Positions 45,432-57,631 of a stretch of DNA of 64,000 nt are shown here, one piece after another; position 1 is the first letter of the stretch, and every line of letters begins with the position of its first letter. Location: assembly GCA_026018925.1 (NCBI GenBank), contig JAKSZU010000328.1:124001-188000 (forward strand), read 5' to 3'. Source of the DNA: Tupaia tana. Its lineage: Eukaryota > Chordata > Mammalia > Scandentia > Tupaiidae. Under the pieces are notes generated by a model, which made no database searches, had not been told where the DNA came from, and was given only the letters and a program-made list of their open reading frames with translations. Position numbers and translations under genes: made by a program.

Positions 45432-47620
45432 CCAGCAAGCAAAGCTAGTGTGGTAGGGAGCCCCTCTGGCCTTCTCTCCCTGTCCCTGTGTGTCTGAGGT
45501 CTCTGTGTCTCTCTGCTCCTGTCTCCTCATTTTTTTTTGGTAATTTTTCCTTTTTAAGATTTTTTAAAGGTAGAATTTCTCTCTGGCTCTCAGCTCCAAC
45601 TTTTGTTTTGTTAATAAGCCCTTCTGCTCTTTTCTCCCAGGCAGGAGAGTTGAGCCATTCTCTGAGAAGAATCCACATGGATACTGGGAACTAGATATTT
45701 CAGGCACAGGAGAAATGAAGATTTTTTACTCATAATTCAGCCTCCAGCAAGCAAAGTTAGTGTGGTAGGGAGCCCCTCTGGCCTTCTATCCCTGTCCCTG
45801 TGTCTCTGAGGTCTCTGTGTCTCTCTGATCCTGTCTCCTCATATTTTTTTGGTAATTTTTCCTTGTTACGATTTTTTTAAAGGTAGAATTTCTCTCTGGC
45901 TCTCAGCTCCATCTTTTGTTTTGTTAATAAGCCCTTCTGCTCCTTTCTCCCAGGCAGGAGAGTTGAGCCATTCTCTGAGAAGAATCCACATGGATATTGG
46001 GAACTAGATATTTCAGGCACAGGAGACATGAAGATTTTCTACTCATAATTCAGCCTCCAGCAAGCAAAGCTAGTGTGGTAGGGAGCCCCTCTGGCCTTCT
46101 ATCCCTGTCCCTGTGTCTCTGAGGTCTCTGTGTCTCTCTGCTCCTGTCTCCTCATTTTTTTTTGGTAATTTTTTTTTTACGATTTTTTTAAAGGTAGAAT
46201 TTCTCTCTGGCTCTCAGCTCCATCTTTTGTTTTGTTAATAAGCCCTTCTGCTCCTTTCTCCCAGGCAGGAGAGTTGAGCCATTGTCTGAGAAGAATCCAC
46301 ATGGATACTGGGAACTAGATATTTCAGGCACAGGAGAAATGAAGATTTTCTACTCATAATTCAGCCTCCAGTAAGCAAAGCTAGTGTGGTAGGGAGCCCC
46401 TCTGGCCTTCTATCCCTGTCCCTGTGTCTCTGAGGTCTCTGTGTCTCTCTGCTCCTGTCTCCTCATATTTTTTTGGTAATTTTTCCTTTTTACGATTTTT
46501 TTAAAGGTAGAATTTCTCTCTGGCTCTCAGCTCCATCTTTTGTTTTGTTAATAAGCCCTTCTGCTCCTTTCTCCCAGGCAGGAGAGTTGAGCCATTCTCT
46601 GAGAAGAATCCACATGGATACTGGGAACTAGATATTTCAGGCACAGGAGAAATGAAGATTTTCTACTCATAATTCAGCCTCCAGCAAGCAAAGCTAGTGT
46701 GGTAGGGAGCCCCTCTGGCCTTCTATCCCTGTCCCTGTGTCTCTGAGGTCTCTGTGTCTCTCTGCTCCTGTCTCCTCATGTTTTTTTGGTAATTTTTCCT
46801 TGTTACGATTTTTTTAAAGGTAGAATTTCTCTCTGGCTCTCAGCTCCATCTTTTGTTTTGTTAATAAGCCCTTCTGCTCCTTTCTCCCAGGCAGGAGAGT
46901 TGAGCCATTCTCTGAGAAGAATCCACATGGATACTGGGAACTAGATATTTCAGGCACAGGAGAAATGAAGATTTTCTACTCATAATTCAGCCTCCAGCAA
47001 GCAAAGCTAGTGTGGTAGGGAGCCCCTCTGGCCTTCGATCCCTGTCCCTGTGTCTCTGAGGTCTCTGTGTCTCTCTGCTCCTGTCTCCTCATATTTTTTT
47101 GGTAATTTTTCCTTTTTACGATTTTTTTTAAAGGTAGAATTTCTCTCTGGCTCTCAGCTCCATCTTTTGTTTTGTTAATAATCCCTTCTGCTCCTTTCTC
47201 CCAGGCATGAGAGTTGAGCCATTCTCTGAGACGAATCCACATGGATACTGGGAACTAGATATTTCAGGCACAGGAGAAATGAAGATTTTCTACTCATAAT
47301 TCAGCCTCCAGCAAGCAAAGCTAGTGTGGTAGGGAGCCCCTCTGGCCTTCTATCCCTGTCCCTGTGTCTCTGAGGTCTCTGTGTCTCTCTGCTCCTGTCT
47401 CCTCATATTTTTTTGGGAATTTTTCCTTTTTACGATTTTTTTAAAGGTAGAATTTCTCTCTGACTCTCAGCTCCATCTTTTGTTTTGTTAATAAGCCCTT
47501 CTGCTCCTTTCTCCCAGGCAGGAGAGTTGAGCCATTCTCTGAGAAGAATCCACATGGATACTGGGAACTAGATATATCAGGCACAGGAGAAATGAAGATT
47601 TTCTACTCATAATTCAGCCT
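45432..47620 (+). repeat. Zone 2 HOR, 7-monomer unit, copy 2 (2189 bp)
   Basis: Starts are 45432, 45744, 46057, 46368, 46681, 46994 and 47308. The order is the same as at 40116, with its own changes such as 'gtgtgtctg', 'gctcttttctc', 'ccattgtctg', 'cagtaagc' and 'tttgggaat'. The last monomer ends 'gatatatcagg', a variant shared with 44181 and 44807, which suggests later exchange among neighbours. Confidence 0.85.
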
Positions 47621-48873
47621 CCAGCAAGCAAAGCTAGTGTGGTAGGGAGCCCCTCAGGCCTTCTATCCCTGTCCCTGTGTCTCTGAGGTCTCTGTGTCTC
47701 TCTGCTCCTGTCTCCTCATTTTTTTTTGGTAATTTTTCCATTTTACGATTTTTTTAAAGGTAGAATTTCTCTCTGGCTCTCAGCTCCATCTTTTGTTTTG
47801 TTAATAAGCCCTTCTGCTCCTTTCTGCCAGGCAGGAGAGTTGAGCCATTCTCTGAGAAGAATCCACATGGATATTGGGAACTAGATATTTCAGGCACAGG
47901 AGAAATGAAGATTTTCTACTCATAATTCAGCCTCCAGCAAGCAAAGCTAGTGTGGTAGGGAGCCCCTCTGGCCTTCTATCCCTGTCCCTGTGTCTCTGAG
48001 GTCTCTGTGTCTCTCTGCTCCTGTCTCCTCATTTTTTTTTGGTAATTTTTTTTTTACGATTTTTTTAAAGGTAGAATTTCTCTCTGGCTCTCAGCTCCAT
48101 CTTTTGTTTTGTTAATAAGCCCTTCTGCTCCTCTCTCCCAGGCAGGAGAGTTGAGCCATTCTCTGAGAAGAATCCACATGGATACTGGGAACTAGATATT
48201 TCAGGCACAGGAGAAATGAAGATTTTCTACTCATAATTCAGCCTCCAGCAAGCAAAGCTAGTGTGGTAGGGAGCCCCTCTGGCCTTCTATCCCTGTCCCT
48301 GTGTCTCTGAGGTCTCTGTGTCTCTCTGCTCCTGTCTCCTCATTATTTTTTTGGTAATTTTTCCTTGTTACGATTTTTTTAAAGGTAGAATTTCTCTCTG
48401 GCTCTCAGCTCCATCTTTTGTTTTGTTAATAAGCCCTTCTGCTCCTTTCTCCCAGGCAGGAGAGTTGAGCCATTCTCTGAGAAGAATCCACATGGATACT
48501 GGGAACTAGATATTTCAGGCACAGGAGAAATGAAGATTTTCTACTCATAATTCAGCCTCCAGCAAGCAAAGCTAGTGTGGTAGGGAGCCCCTATGGCCTT
48601 CGATCCCTGTCCCTGTGTCTCTGAGGTCTCTGTGTCTCTCTGCTCCTGTCTCCTCATATTTTTTTGGTAATTCTTCCTTTTTACGATTTTTTTTTAAAGG
48701 TAAAATTTCTCTCTGGCTCTCAGCTCAATCTTTTGTTTTGTTAATAATCCCTTCTGCTCCTTTCTCCCAGGCATGAGAGTTGAGCCATTCTCTGAGACGA
48801 ATCCACATGGATACTGGGAACTAGATATTTCAGGCACAGGAGAAATGAAGATTTTCTACTCATAATTCAGCCT
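47621..48873 (+). repeat. Zone 2 HOR, shortened 4-monomer unit
   Basis: Starts are 47621, 47934, 48245 and 48559. The first fuses the 'cccctcaggcc' and 'ccattttacg' front of 44494 to the 'ctgccagg' and 'gatattggg' back of the 40428 type. The next three match the third, fifth and sixth monomers of the 7-monomer unit ('aattttttttttacg', 'cttgttacg', 'cttcgatccc'). The unit has therefore lost about three monomers relative to the full one. Confidence 0.75.
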
Positions 48874-51691
48874 CCAGCAAGCAAAGCTAGTGTGGTAGGG
48901 AGCCCCTCTGGCCTTCTATCCCTGTCCCTGTGTCTCTGAGGTCTCTGTGTCTCTCTGCTCCTGTCTCCTCACTATTTTTTTTGATAATTTTTCCTTTTTA
49001 CGATTTTTTTAAAGGTAGAATTTCCCTCTGGCTCTCAGCTCCATCTTTTGTTTTGTTAATAAGCCCTTCTGCTCCTTTCTCCCAGGCAGGAGAGTTGAGC
49101 CATTCTTGAGAAGTATCCACATGGATACTGGGAACTGGATATTTCAGGCACAGGAGAAATGAAGATTTTCTACTCATAATTCAGCCTCCAGCAAGCAAAG
49201 CTAGTGTGGTAGGGAGCCCCTCTGGCCTTCTATCCCTGTCCCTGTGTCTCTGAGGTCTCTGTGTCTCTCTGCTCCTGTCTCCTCATATTTTTTTGGTAAT
49301 TTTTCCTTTTTACGATTTTTTTAAAGGTAGAATTTCTCTCTGGCTCTCAGCTCCATCTTTTGTTTTGTTAATAAGCCCTTCTGCTCCTCTCTCCCAGGCA
49401 GGAGAGTTGAGCCATTCTCTGAGAAGAATCCACATGGATACTGGGAACTAGATATTTCAGGCACAGGAGAAATGAAGATTTTCTACTCATAATTCAGCCT
49501 CCAGCAAGCAAAGCTAGTGTGGTAGGGAGCCCCTCTGGCCTTCTATCCCTGTCCCTGTGTCTCTGAGGTCTCTGTGTCTCTCTGCTCCTGTCTCCTCATA
49601 TTTTTTTGGTAATTTTTCCTTTTTACGATATTTTTAAAGGTAGAATTTCTCTCTGGCTCTCAGCTCCATCTTTGTTTTGTTAATAAGCCCTTCTGCTCCT
49701 TTCTCCCAGGCAGGAGAGTTGAGCCATTCTCTGAGAAGAATCCACATGGATACTGGGAACTAGATATTTCAGGCACAGGAGAAATGAAGATTTTCTACTC
49801 ATAATTCAGCCTCCAGCAAGCAAAGTTTGTGTGGTAGGGAGCCCCTCTGGCCTTCTATCCCTGTCCCTGTGTCTCTGAGGTCTCTGTGTCTCTCTGATCC
49901 TGTCTCCTCATTTTATTTTTGGTAATTTTTCCTTTTTATGATTTTTTTAAAGGTAGAATATCTCTCTGGCTCTCAGCTCCATCTTTTGTTTTGTTAATAA
50001 GCCCTTCTGCTCCTTTCTCCCAGGCAGGAGAGTTGAGCCATTCTCTGAGAAGAATCCACATGGATACTTGGAACTAGATATTTCAGGCACAGGAGAAATG
50101 AAGATTTTCTACTCATAATTCAGCCTCCAGCAAGCAAAGCTAGTGTGGTAGGGAGCCCCTCTGGCCTTGTATCCCTGTCTCTGTGTCTCTGAGGTCTCTG
50201 TGTCTCTCTGCTCCTGTCTCCTCATTTTTTTTTGGTAATTTTTCCTTTTTACGATTTTTTTAAAGTTAGAATTTCTCTCTGGCTCTCAGCTCCATCTTTT
50301 GTTTTGTTAATAAGCCCTTCTGCTCCTTTCTCCCAGGCAGGAGATTTGAGCCATTCTCTGAGAAGAATCCACATGGATACTGGGAACTAGATATTTCAGG
50401 CACAGGAGAAATGAAGATTTTCTACTCATAATTCAGCCTCCTGCAAGCAAAGCTAGTGTGGAAGGGAGCCCCTCTGGCCTTCTATCCCTGTCCCTGTGTC
50501 TCTGAGGTCTCTGTGTCTCTCTGCTCCTGTCTCCTCATAATTTTGGTAATTTTTCCTTTTTACGATTTTTTTTAAAGGTAGAATTTCTCACTGGCTCTCA
50601 GCTCCATCTTTTGTTTTGTTAATAAGCCCTTCTGCTCCTTTCTCCCAGGCATGAGAGTTGAGCCATTCTCTGAGAAGAATCCACATGGATACTGGGAACT
50701 AGATATTTCAGGCACAGGAGAAATGAAGATTTTCTACTCTTAATTCAGCCTCCAGCAAGCAAAGCTAGTGTGGTAGGGAGCCCCTCTGGCCTTCTATCCC
50801 TGTCCCTGTGTCTCTGAGGTCTCTGTGTCTCTCTGCTCCTGTCTCCTCATATTTTTTTGGTAATTTTTCCTTTTTACGATTTTTTTTAAAGGTAGAATTT
50901 CTATCTGGCTCTCAGCTCCATCTTTTGTTTTGTTAATAAGCCCTTCTGCTCCTTTCTCCCAGGCATGAGAGTTGAGCCATTCTCTGAGACGAATCCACAT
51001 GGATACTGGGAACTAGATATTTCAGGCACAGGAGAAATGAAGATTTTCTACTCATAATTCAGCCTCCAGCAAGCAAAGCTAGTGTGGTAGGGAGCCCCTC
51101 TGGCCTTCTATCCCTGTCCCTGTGTCTCTGAGGTCTCTGTGTCTCTCTGCTCCTGTCTCCTCATTTTTTTTTGGTAATTTTTCTTTTTTACGATTTTTTT
51201 AAAGGTAGAATTTCTCTCTGGCTCTCAGCTCCATCTTTTGTTTTGTTAATAAGCCCTTCTGCTCCTTTCTCCCAGGCAGGAGAGTTGAGCCATTCTCTGA
51301 GAAGGATCCACATGGATACTGGGAACTAGATATTTCAGGCACAGGAGAAATGAAGATTTTCTACTCATAATTCAGCCTCCAGCAAGCAAAGCTAGTGTGG
51401 TAGGGAGACCCTGTGGCCTTCTATCCCTGTCCCTGTGTCTCTGAGGTCTCTGTGTCTCTCTGCTCCTGTCTCCTCATACTTTTTTGGTAATTTTTCCTTT
51501 TTACGATTTTTTTAAAGGTAGAATTTCTCTCTGGCTCTCAGCTCCATCTTTTGTTTTGTTAATAAGCCCTTCTGCTCCTTTCTCCCAGGCAGGAGAGTTG
51601 AGCCATTCTCTGAGAAGAATCCACATGGATACTGGGAACTAGATATTTCAGGCACAGGAGAAATGAAGATTTTCTACTCTTAATTCAGCCT
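48874..51691 (+). repeat. Heterogeneous monomers between zones 2 and 3
   Basis: Starts are 48874, 49188, 49501, 49813, 50127, 50440, 50752, 51066 and 51379. I see no repeated order here. Individual copies have private changes: a two-base deletion in 'cattcttgag' (near 49104), 'catctttgtttt' (49667), 'gtggaaggg' and a short 'cataattttgg' tract (50440 copy), 'ttctatctgg' (50752 copy). The 'ggcatgag' and 'gagacgaat' pair at 50752 links it to zone 2, while 'catactttttt' at 51379 links it to zone 3. Confidence 0.75.
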
Positions 51692-54600
51692 CCAGCAAGC
51701 AAAGCTAGTGTCGTAGGGAGCCCCTCTGGCCTTCTCTCCCTGTCCCTGTGTCTCTGAGGTCTCTGTGTCTCTCTGCTCCTGTCTCCTCATATTTTTTTGG
51801 TAATTTTTCCTTTTTACGATTTTTTTAAAGGTAGAATTTCTCTCTGGCTCTCAGCTCCATCTTTTGTTTTGTTTATAAGCCCTTCTGCTCCTTTCTCCCA
51901 GGCAGGAGAGTTGAGCCATTCTCTGAGAAGAATCCACATGGATACTGGGAACTAGATATTTCAGGCACAGGAGAAATGAAGATTTTCTACTCATAATTCA
52001 GCCTACAGCAAGCAAAGCTAGTGTGGTAGGGAGCCCCTCTGGCCTTCTATCCCTGTCCCTGTGTCTCTGAGGTCTCTGTGTCTCTCTGCTCCTGTCTCCT
52101 CATTTTTTTTTGTTAATTTTTCCTTTTTACGATTTTTTAAAGGTAGAATTTCTCTCTCGCTCTCAGCTCCAACTTTTGTTTTGTTAATAAGCCCTTCTGC
52201 TCCTTTCTCCCAGGCAGGAGAGTTGAGCCATTCTCTGAGAAGAATCCACATGGATACTGGGAACTAGATATTTCAGGCACAGGAGAAATGAAGATTTTCT
52301 ACTCATAATTCAGCCTCCAGCAAGCAAAGCTAGTGTGGTAGGGAGCCCCTCTGGCTTTCTATCCCTGTCCCTTTGGCTCTGAGGTCTCTGTGTCTCTCTG
52401 CTCCTGTCTCCTCATTTTTTTTGGTAATTTTTCCTTTTTACGATTTTTTTAAAGGTAGAATTTCTCTCTGGCTCTCAGCACCATCTTTTGTTTTGTTAAT
52501 AAGCCCTTCTGCTCCTTTCTCCCAGGCAGGAGAGTTGAGCCATTCTCTGAGAAGAATCCACATGGATACTGGGAACTAGATATTTCAGGCACAGGAGAAA
52601 TGAAGATTTTCTACTCATAATTCAGCCTCCAGCAAGCAAAGCTAGTGTGGTAGGGAGCCCCTCTGGCTTTCTATCCCTGTCCCTTTGGCTCTGAGGTCTC
52701 TGTGTCTCTCTGCTCCTGTCTCCTCATTTTTTTTGGTAATTTTTCCTTTTTACGATTTTTTTAAAGGTAGAATTTCTCTCTGGCTCTCAGCACCATCTTT
52801 TGTTTTGTTAATAAGCCCTTCTGCTCCTTTCTCCCAGGCAGGAGAGTTGAGCCATTCTCTGAGAAGAATCCACATGGATACTGGGAACTAGATATTTCAG
52901 GCACAGGAGAAATGAAGATTTTCTACTCATAATTCAGCCTCCAGCAAGCAAAGCTAGTGTGGTAGGGAGCCCCTCTGGCTTTCTATCCCTGTCCCTTTGG
53001 CTCTGAGGTCTCTGTGTCTCTCTGCTCCTGTCGCCTCATTTTTTTTGGTAATTTTTCCTTTTTATGATTTTTTTAAAGGTAGAATTTCTCTCTGGCTCTC
53101 AGCTCCATCTTTTGTTTTGTTAATAAGCCCTTCTGCTCCTTTCTCCCAGGCAGGAGAGTTGAGCCATTCTCTGAGAAGAATCCACATGGATACTGGGAAC
53201 TAGATATTTCAGGCACAGGAGAAATGAAGATTTTCTACTCATAATTCAGCCTCCAGCAAGCAAAGCTACTGTGGTAGGGAGCCCCTCTGGCCTTCTATCC
53301 ATGTCCCTGTGTCTCTGAGGTCTCTGTGTCTCTCTGCTCCTGTCTCCTCATATTTTTTTGGTAATTTTTCCTTTTTACGATTTTTTTAAAGGTAGAATTT
53401 CTCTCTGGCTCTCAGCTCCATCTTTTGTTTTGTTAATAAGCCCTTCTGCTCCTTTCTCCCAGGCAGGAGAGTTGAGCCATTCTCTGAGAAGAATCCACAT
53501 GGATACTGGGAACTAGATATTTCAGGCACAGGAGAAATGAAGATTTTCTACTCATAATTCAGCCTCCAGCAAGCAAAGCTAGTGTGGTAGGGAGCCCCTC
53601 TGGCCTTCTATCCCTGTCCCTGTGTCTCTGAGGTCTCTGTGTCTCTCTGCTCCTGTCTCCTCATATTTTTTTGGTAATTTTTCCTTTTTACGATTTTTTT
53701 AAAGGTAGAATTTCTCTCTGCCTCTCTGCTCCATCTTTTGTTTTGTTAATAAGCCCTTCTGCTCCTTTGTCCCAGGCAGGAGAGTTGAGCCATTCTCTGA
53801 GAAGAATCCACATGGATACTGGGAACTAGATATTTCAGGCACAGGAGAAATGAAGATTTTCTACTCATAATTCAGCCTCCAGCAAGCAAAGCTAGTGTGG
53901 TAGGGAGCCCCTCTGGCCTTCTATCCCTGTCCCTGTGTCTCTGAGGTCTCTGTGTCTCTCTACTCCTGTCTCCTCATTTTTTTTTTTTGGTAATTTTTAC
54001 TTTTTATGATTTTTTTAAAGGTAGAATATCTCTCTGGCTCTCAGCTCCATCTTTTGCTTTGTTAATAAGCCCTTCTGCTCCTTTCTCCCAGGCAGGAGAG
54101 TTGAGCCATTCCCTGAGAAGAATCCACATGGATACTGGGAACTAGATATTTCAGGCACAGGAGAAATGATGATTTTCTACTCATAATTCAGCCTCCAGCA
54201 AGCAAAGCTAGTGTGGTAGGGAGCCCCTCTGGCCTTCTATCCCTGTCCCTGTGTCTCTGAGATCTCTGTGTCTCTCTGCTCCTGTCTCCTCATTTTCTTT
54301 TTGGTAATTGTTCCTTTTTACGATTTTTTTAAAGGTAGAATTTCTCTCTGGCTCTCAGCTCCATCTTTTGTTTTGTTAATAAGCCCTTCTGCTCCTTTCT
54401 CCCAGGCAGGAGAGTTGAGCCATTCTCTGAGAAGTATCCACAGGGATACTGGGAACTGGATATTTCAGGCACAGGAGAAATGAAGATTTTCTACTCATAA
54501 TTCAGCCTCCAGCAAGCAAACTAGTGTGGTAGGGAGCCCCTCTGGCCTTCTATCACTGTCCCTGTGTCTCTGAGGTCTCTGTGTCTCTCTGCTCCTGTCT

Positions 54601-55757
54601 CCACATTTTTTTTGGTAATTTTTCCTTTTTACGATTTTTTTAAAGGTAGAATTTCTCTCTGGCTCTCAGCTCCATCTTTTGTATTGTTAATAAGCCCTTC
54701 TGCTCCTTTCTCCCAGGCAGGAGAGTTGAGCCATTCTCTGAGAAGAATCCACATGGATACTGGGAACTAGATATTTCAGGCCCAGGAAAAATGAAGATTT
54801 TCTACTCATAATTCAGCCTCCAGCAAGCAAAGCTAGTGTGGTAGGGAGCCCCTCTGGCCTTCTATCCCTGTCCCTGTGTCTCTGAGGACTCTGTCTCTCT
54901 GATCCTGTCTCCTCATTTTTTTTTTTGGTAATTTTTCCTTTTTATGATTTTTTTAAAGGTAGAATATCTCTCTGGCTCTCAGCTCCATCTTTTGTTTTGT
55001 TAAAAGCCCTTCTGCTCCCTTCTCCCAGGCAGGAGAGTTGAGCCATTCTCTGAGAAGAATCCACATGGATACTGGGAACTAGATATTTCAGGCACAGGAG
55101 AAATGAAGATTTTCTACTCATAATTCAGCCTACTGCAAGCAAAGCTAGTGTGGTAGGGAGCCCCTCTGGCCTTCTATCCCTGTCCCTGTGTCTCTGAGGT
55201 CTCTGTGTCTCTCTGCTCCTGTCTCCTCATACTTTTTTGGTAATTTTTCCTTTTTACGATTTTTTTAAAGGTAGAATTTCTCTCTGGCTCTCAGCTCCAT
55301 CTTTTGTTTTGTTAATAAGCCCTTCTGCTCCTTTCTCCCAGGCAGGAGAGTTGAGCCATTCTCTGAGAAGAATCCACATGGATACTGGGAAATAGATATT
55401 TCAGGCACAGGAGAAATGAAGATTTTCTACACTTAATTCAGCCTCCAGCAAGCAAAGCTAGTGTCGTAGGGAGCCCCTCTGGCCTTCTATCCCTGTCCCT
55501 GTGTCTCTGAGGTCTCTGTGTCTCTCTGCTCCTGTCTCCTCATATTTTTTTGGTAATTTTTCCTTTTTACGATTTTTTTAAAGGTAGAATTTCTCTCTGG
55601 CTCTCAGCTCCATCTTTTGTTTTGTTAATAAGCCCTTCTGCTCCTTTCTCCCAGGCAGGAGAGTTGAGCCATTCTCTGAGAAGAATCCACATGGATACTG
55701 GGAACTAGATATTTCAGGCACAGGAGAAATGAAGATTTTCTACTCTTAATTCAGCCT
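51692..55757 (+). repeat. Zone 3 HOR, 13-monomer segment
   Basis: Starts are 51692, 52005, 52317, 52629, 52941, 53253, 53566, 53879, 54195, 54509, 54820, 55132 and 55445. The first six recur at 55758-57631 at an offset of 4065-4066 bp. Markers are: 'tgtcgtaggg' with 'tttgtttataag'; 'tctctcgctctc' with 'ccaactttt'; three with 'ccctttggctctg'; and one with 'gctactgtgg' plus 'atccatgtccc'. The monomers at 54195, 54509 and 54820 ('cattttcttttt'; 'gcaaactag' with 'tgtattgtt'; 'gttaaaagccc') recur twice more downstream. Confidence 0.8.
52317..52940 (+). repeat. Two identical adjacent 312-bp monomers
   Basis: The monomers 52317-52628 and 52629-52940 appear base-for-base identical on direct reading, including the private variants 'ctggctttc', 'ccctttggctctg' and 'cagcaccatc'. 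Their counterparts at 56383 and 56694 have drifted apart (T7 versus T8 tract, 'ttttcttttg', 'ctgttcctttgg'). This points to a very recent single-monomer duplication or conversion here. Confidence 0.85.
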
Positions 55758-57631
55758 CCAGCAAGCAAAGCTAGTGTCGTAGGGAGCCCCTCTGGCCTTC
55801 TCTCCCTGTCCCTGTGTCTCTGAGGTCTCTGTGTCTCTCTGCTCCTGTCTCCTCATATTTTTTTGGTAATTTTTCCTTTTTACGATTTTTTTAAAGGTAG
55901 AATTTCTCTCTGGCTCTCAGCTCCATCTTTTGTTTTGTTTATAAGCCCTTCTGCTCCTTTCTCCCAGGCAGGAGAGTTGAGCCATTCTCTGAGAAGAATC
56001 CACATGGATACTGGGAACTAGATATTTCAGGCACAGGAGAAATGAAGATTTTCTACTCATAATTCAGCCTCCAGCAAGCAAAGCTAGTGTGGTAGGGAGC
56101 CTCTCTGGCCTTCTATCCCTGTCCCTGTGTCTCTGAGGTCTCTGTGTCTCTCTGCTCCTGTCTCCTCATTTTTTTTTGGTAATTTTTCCTTTTTACGATT
56201 TTTTAAAGGTAGAATTTCTCTCTCGCTCTCAGCTCCAACTTTTGTTTTGTTAATAAGCCCTTCTGCTCCTTTCTCCCAGGCAGGAGAGTTGAGCCATTCT
56301 CTGAGAAGAATCCACATGGATACTGGGAACTAGATATTTCAGGCACAGGAGAAATGAAGATTTTCTACTCATAATTCAGCCTCCAGCAAGCAAAGCTAGT
56401 GTGGTAGGGAGCCCCTCTGGCTTTCTATCCCTGTCCCTTTGGCTCTGAGGTCTCTGTGTCTCTCTGCTCCTGTCTCCTCATTTTTTTGGTAATTTTTCCT
56501 TTTTACGATTTTTTTAAAGGTAGAATTTCTCTCTGGCTCTCAGCACCATCTTTTCTTTTGTTAATAAGCCCTTCTGCTCCTTTCTCCCAGGCAGGAGAGT
56601 TGAGCCATTCTCTGAGAAGAATCCACATGGATACTGGGAACTAGATATTTCAGGCACAGGAGAAATGAAGATTTTCTACTCATAATTCAGCCTCCAGCAA
56701 GCAAAGCTAGTGTGGTAGGGAGCCCCTCTGGCTTTCTATCCCTGTTCCTTTGGCTCTGAGGTCTCTGTGTCTCTCTGTTCCTGTCTCCTCATTTTTTTTG
56801 GTAATTTTTCCTTTTTACGATTTTTTTAAAGGTAGAATTTCTCTCTGGCTCTCAGCACCATCTTTTGTTTTGTTAATAAGCCCTTCTGCTCCTTTCTCCC
56901 AGGCAGGAGAGTTGAGCCATTCTCTGAGAAGAATCCACATGGATACTGGGAACTAGATATTTCAGGCACAGGAGAAATGAAGATTTTCTACTCATAATTC
57001 AGCCTCCAGCAAGCAAAGCTAGTGTGGTAGGGAGCCCCTCTGGCTTTCTATCCCTGTCCCTTTGGCTCTGAGGTCTCTGTGTCTCTCTGCTCCTGTCTCC
57101 TCATTTTTTTTTGGTAATTTTTCCTTTTTATGATTTTTTTAAAGGTAGAATTTCTCTCTGGCTCTCAGCTCCATCTTTTGTTTTGTTAATAAGCCCTTCT
57201 GCTCCTTTCTCCCAGGCAGGAGAGTTGAGCCATTCTCTGAGAAGAATCCACATGGATACTGGGAACTAGATATTTCAGGCACAGGAGAAATGAAGATTTT
57301 CTACTCATAATTCAGCCTCCAGCAAGCAAAGCTACTGTGGTAGGGAGCCCCTCTGGCCTTCTATCCATGTCCCTGTGTCTCTGAGGTCTCTGTGTCTCTC
57401 TGCTCCTGTCTCCTCATATTTTTTTGGTAATTTTTCCTTTTTACGATTTTTTTAAAGGTAGAATTTCTCTCTGGCTCTCAGCTCCATCTTTTGTTTTGTT
57501 AATAAGCCCTTCTGCTCCTTTCTCCCAGGCAGGAGAGTTGAGCCATTCTCTGAGAAGAATCCACATGGATACTGGGAACTAGATATTTCAGGCACAGGAG
57601 AAATGAAGATTTTCTACTCATAATTCAGCCT
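55758..57631 (+). repeat. Zone 3 HOR, partial second copy (6 monomers)
   Basis: Starts are 55758, 56071, 56383, 56694, 57006 and 57319. This segment repeats 51692-53565 in order, then jumps directly to the 'cattttcttttt' monomer at 57632. The two monomers that follow in the first copy (53566, 53879) are absent. The skipped interval is 629 bp, giving the offset change from 4066 to 3437. Confidence 0.8.
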
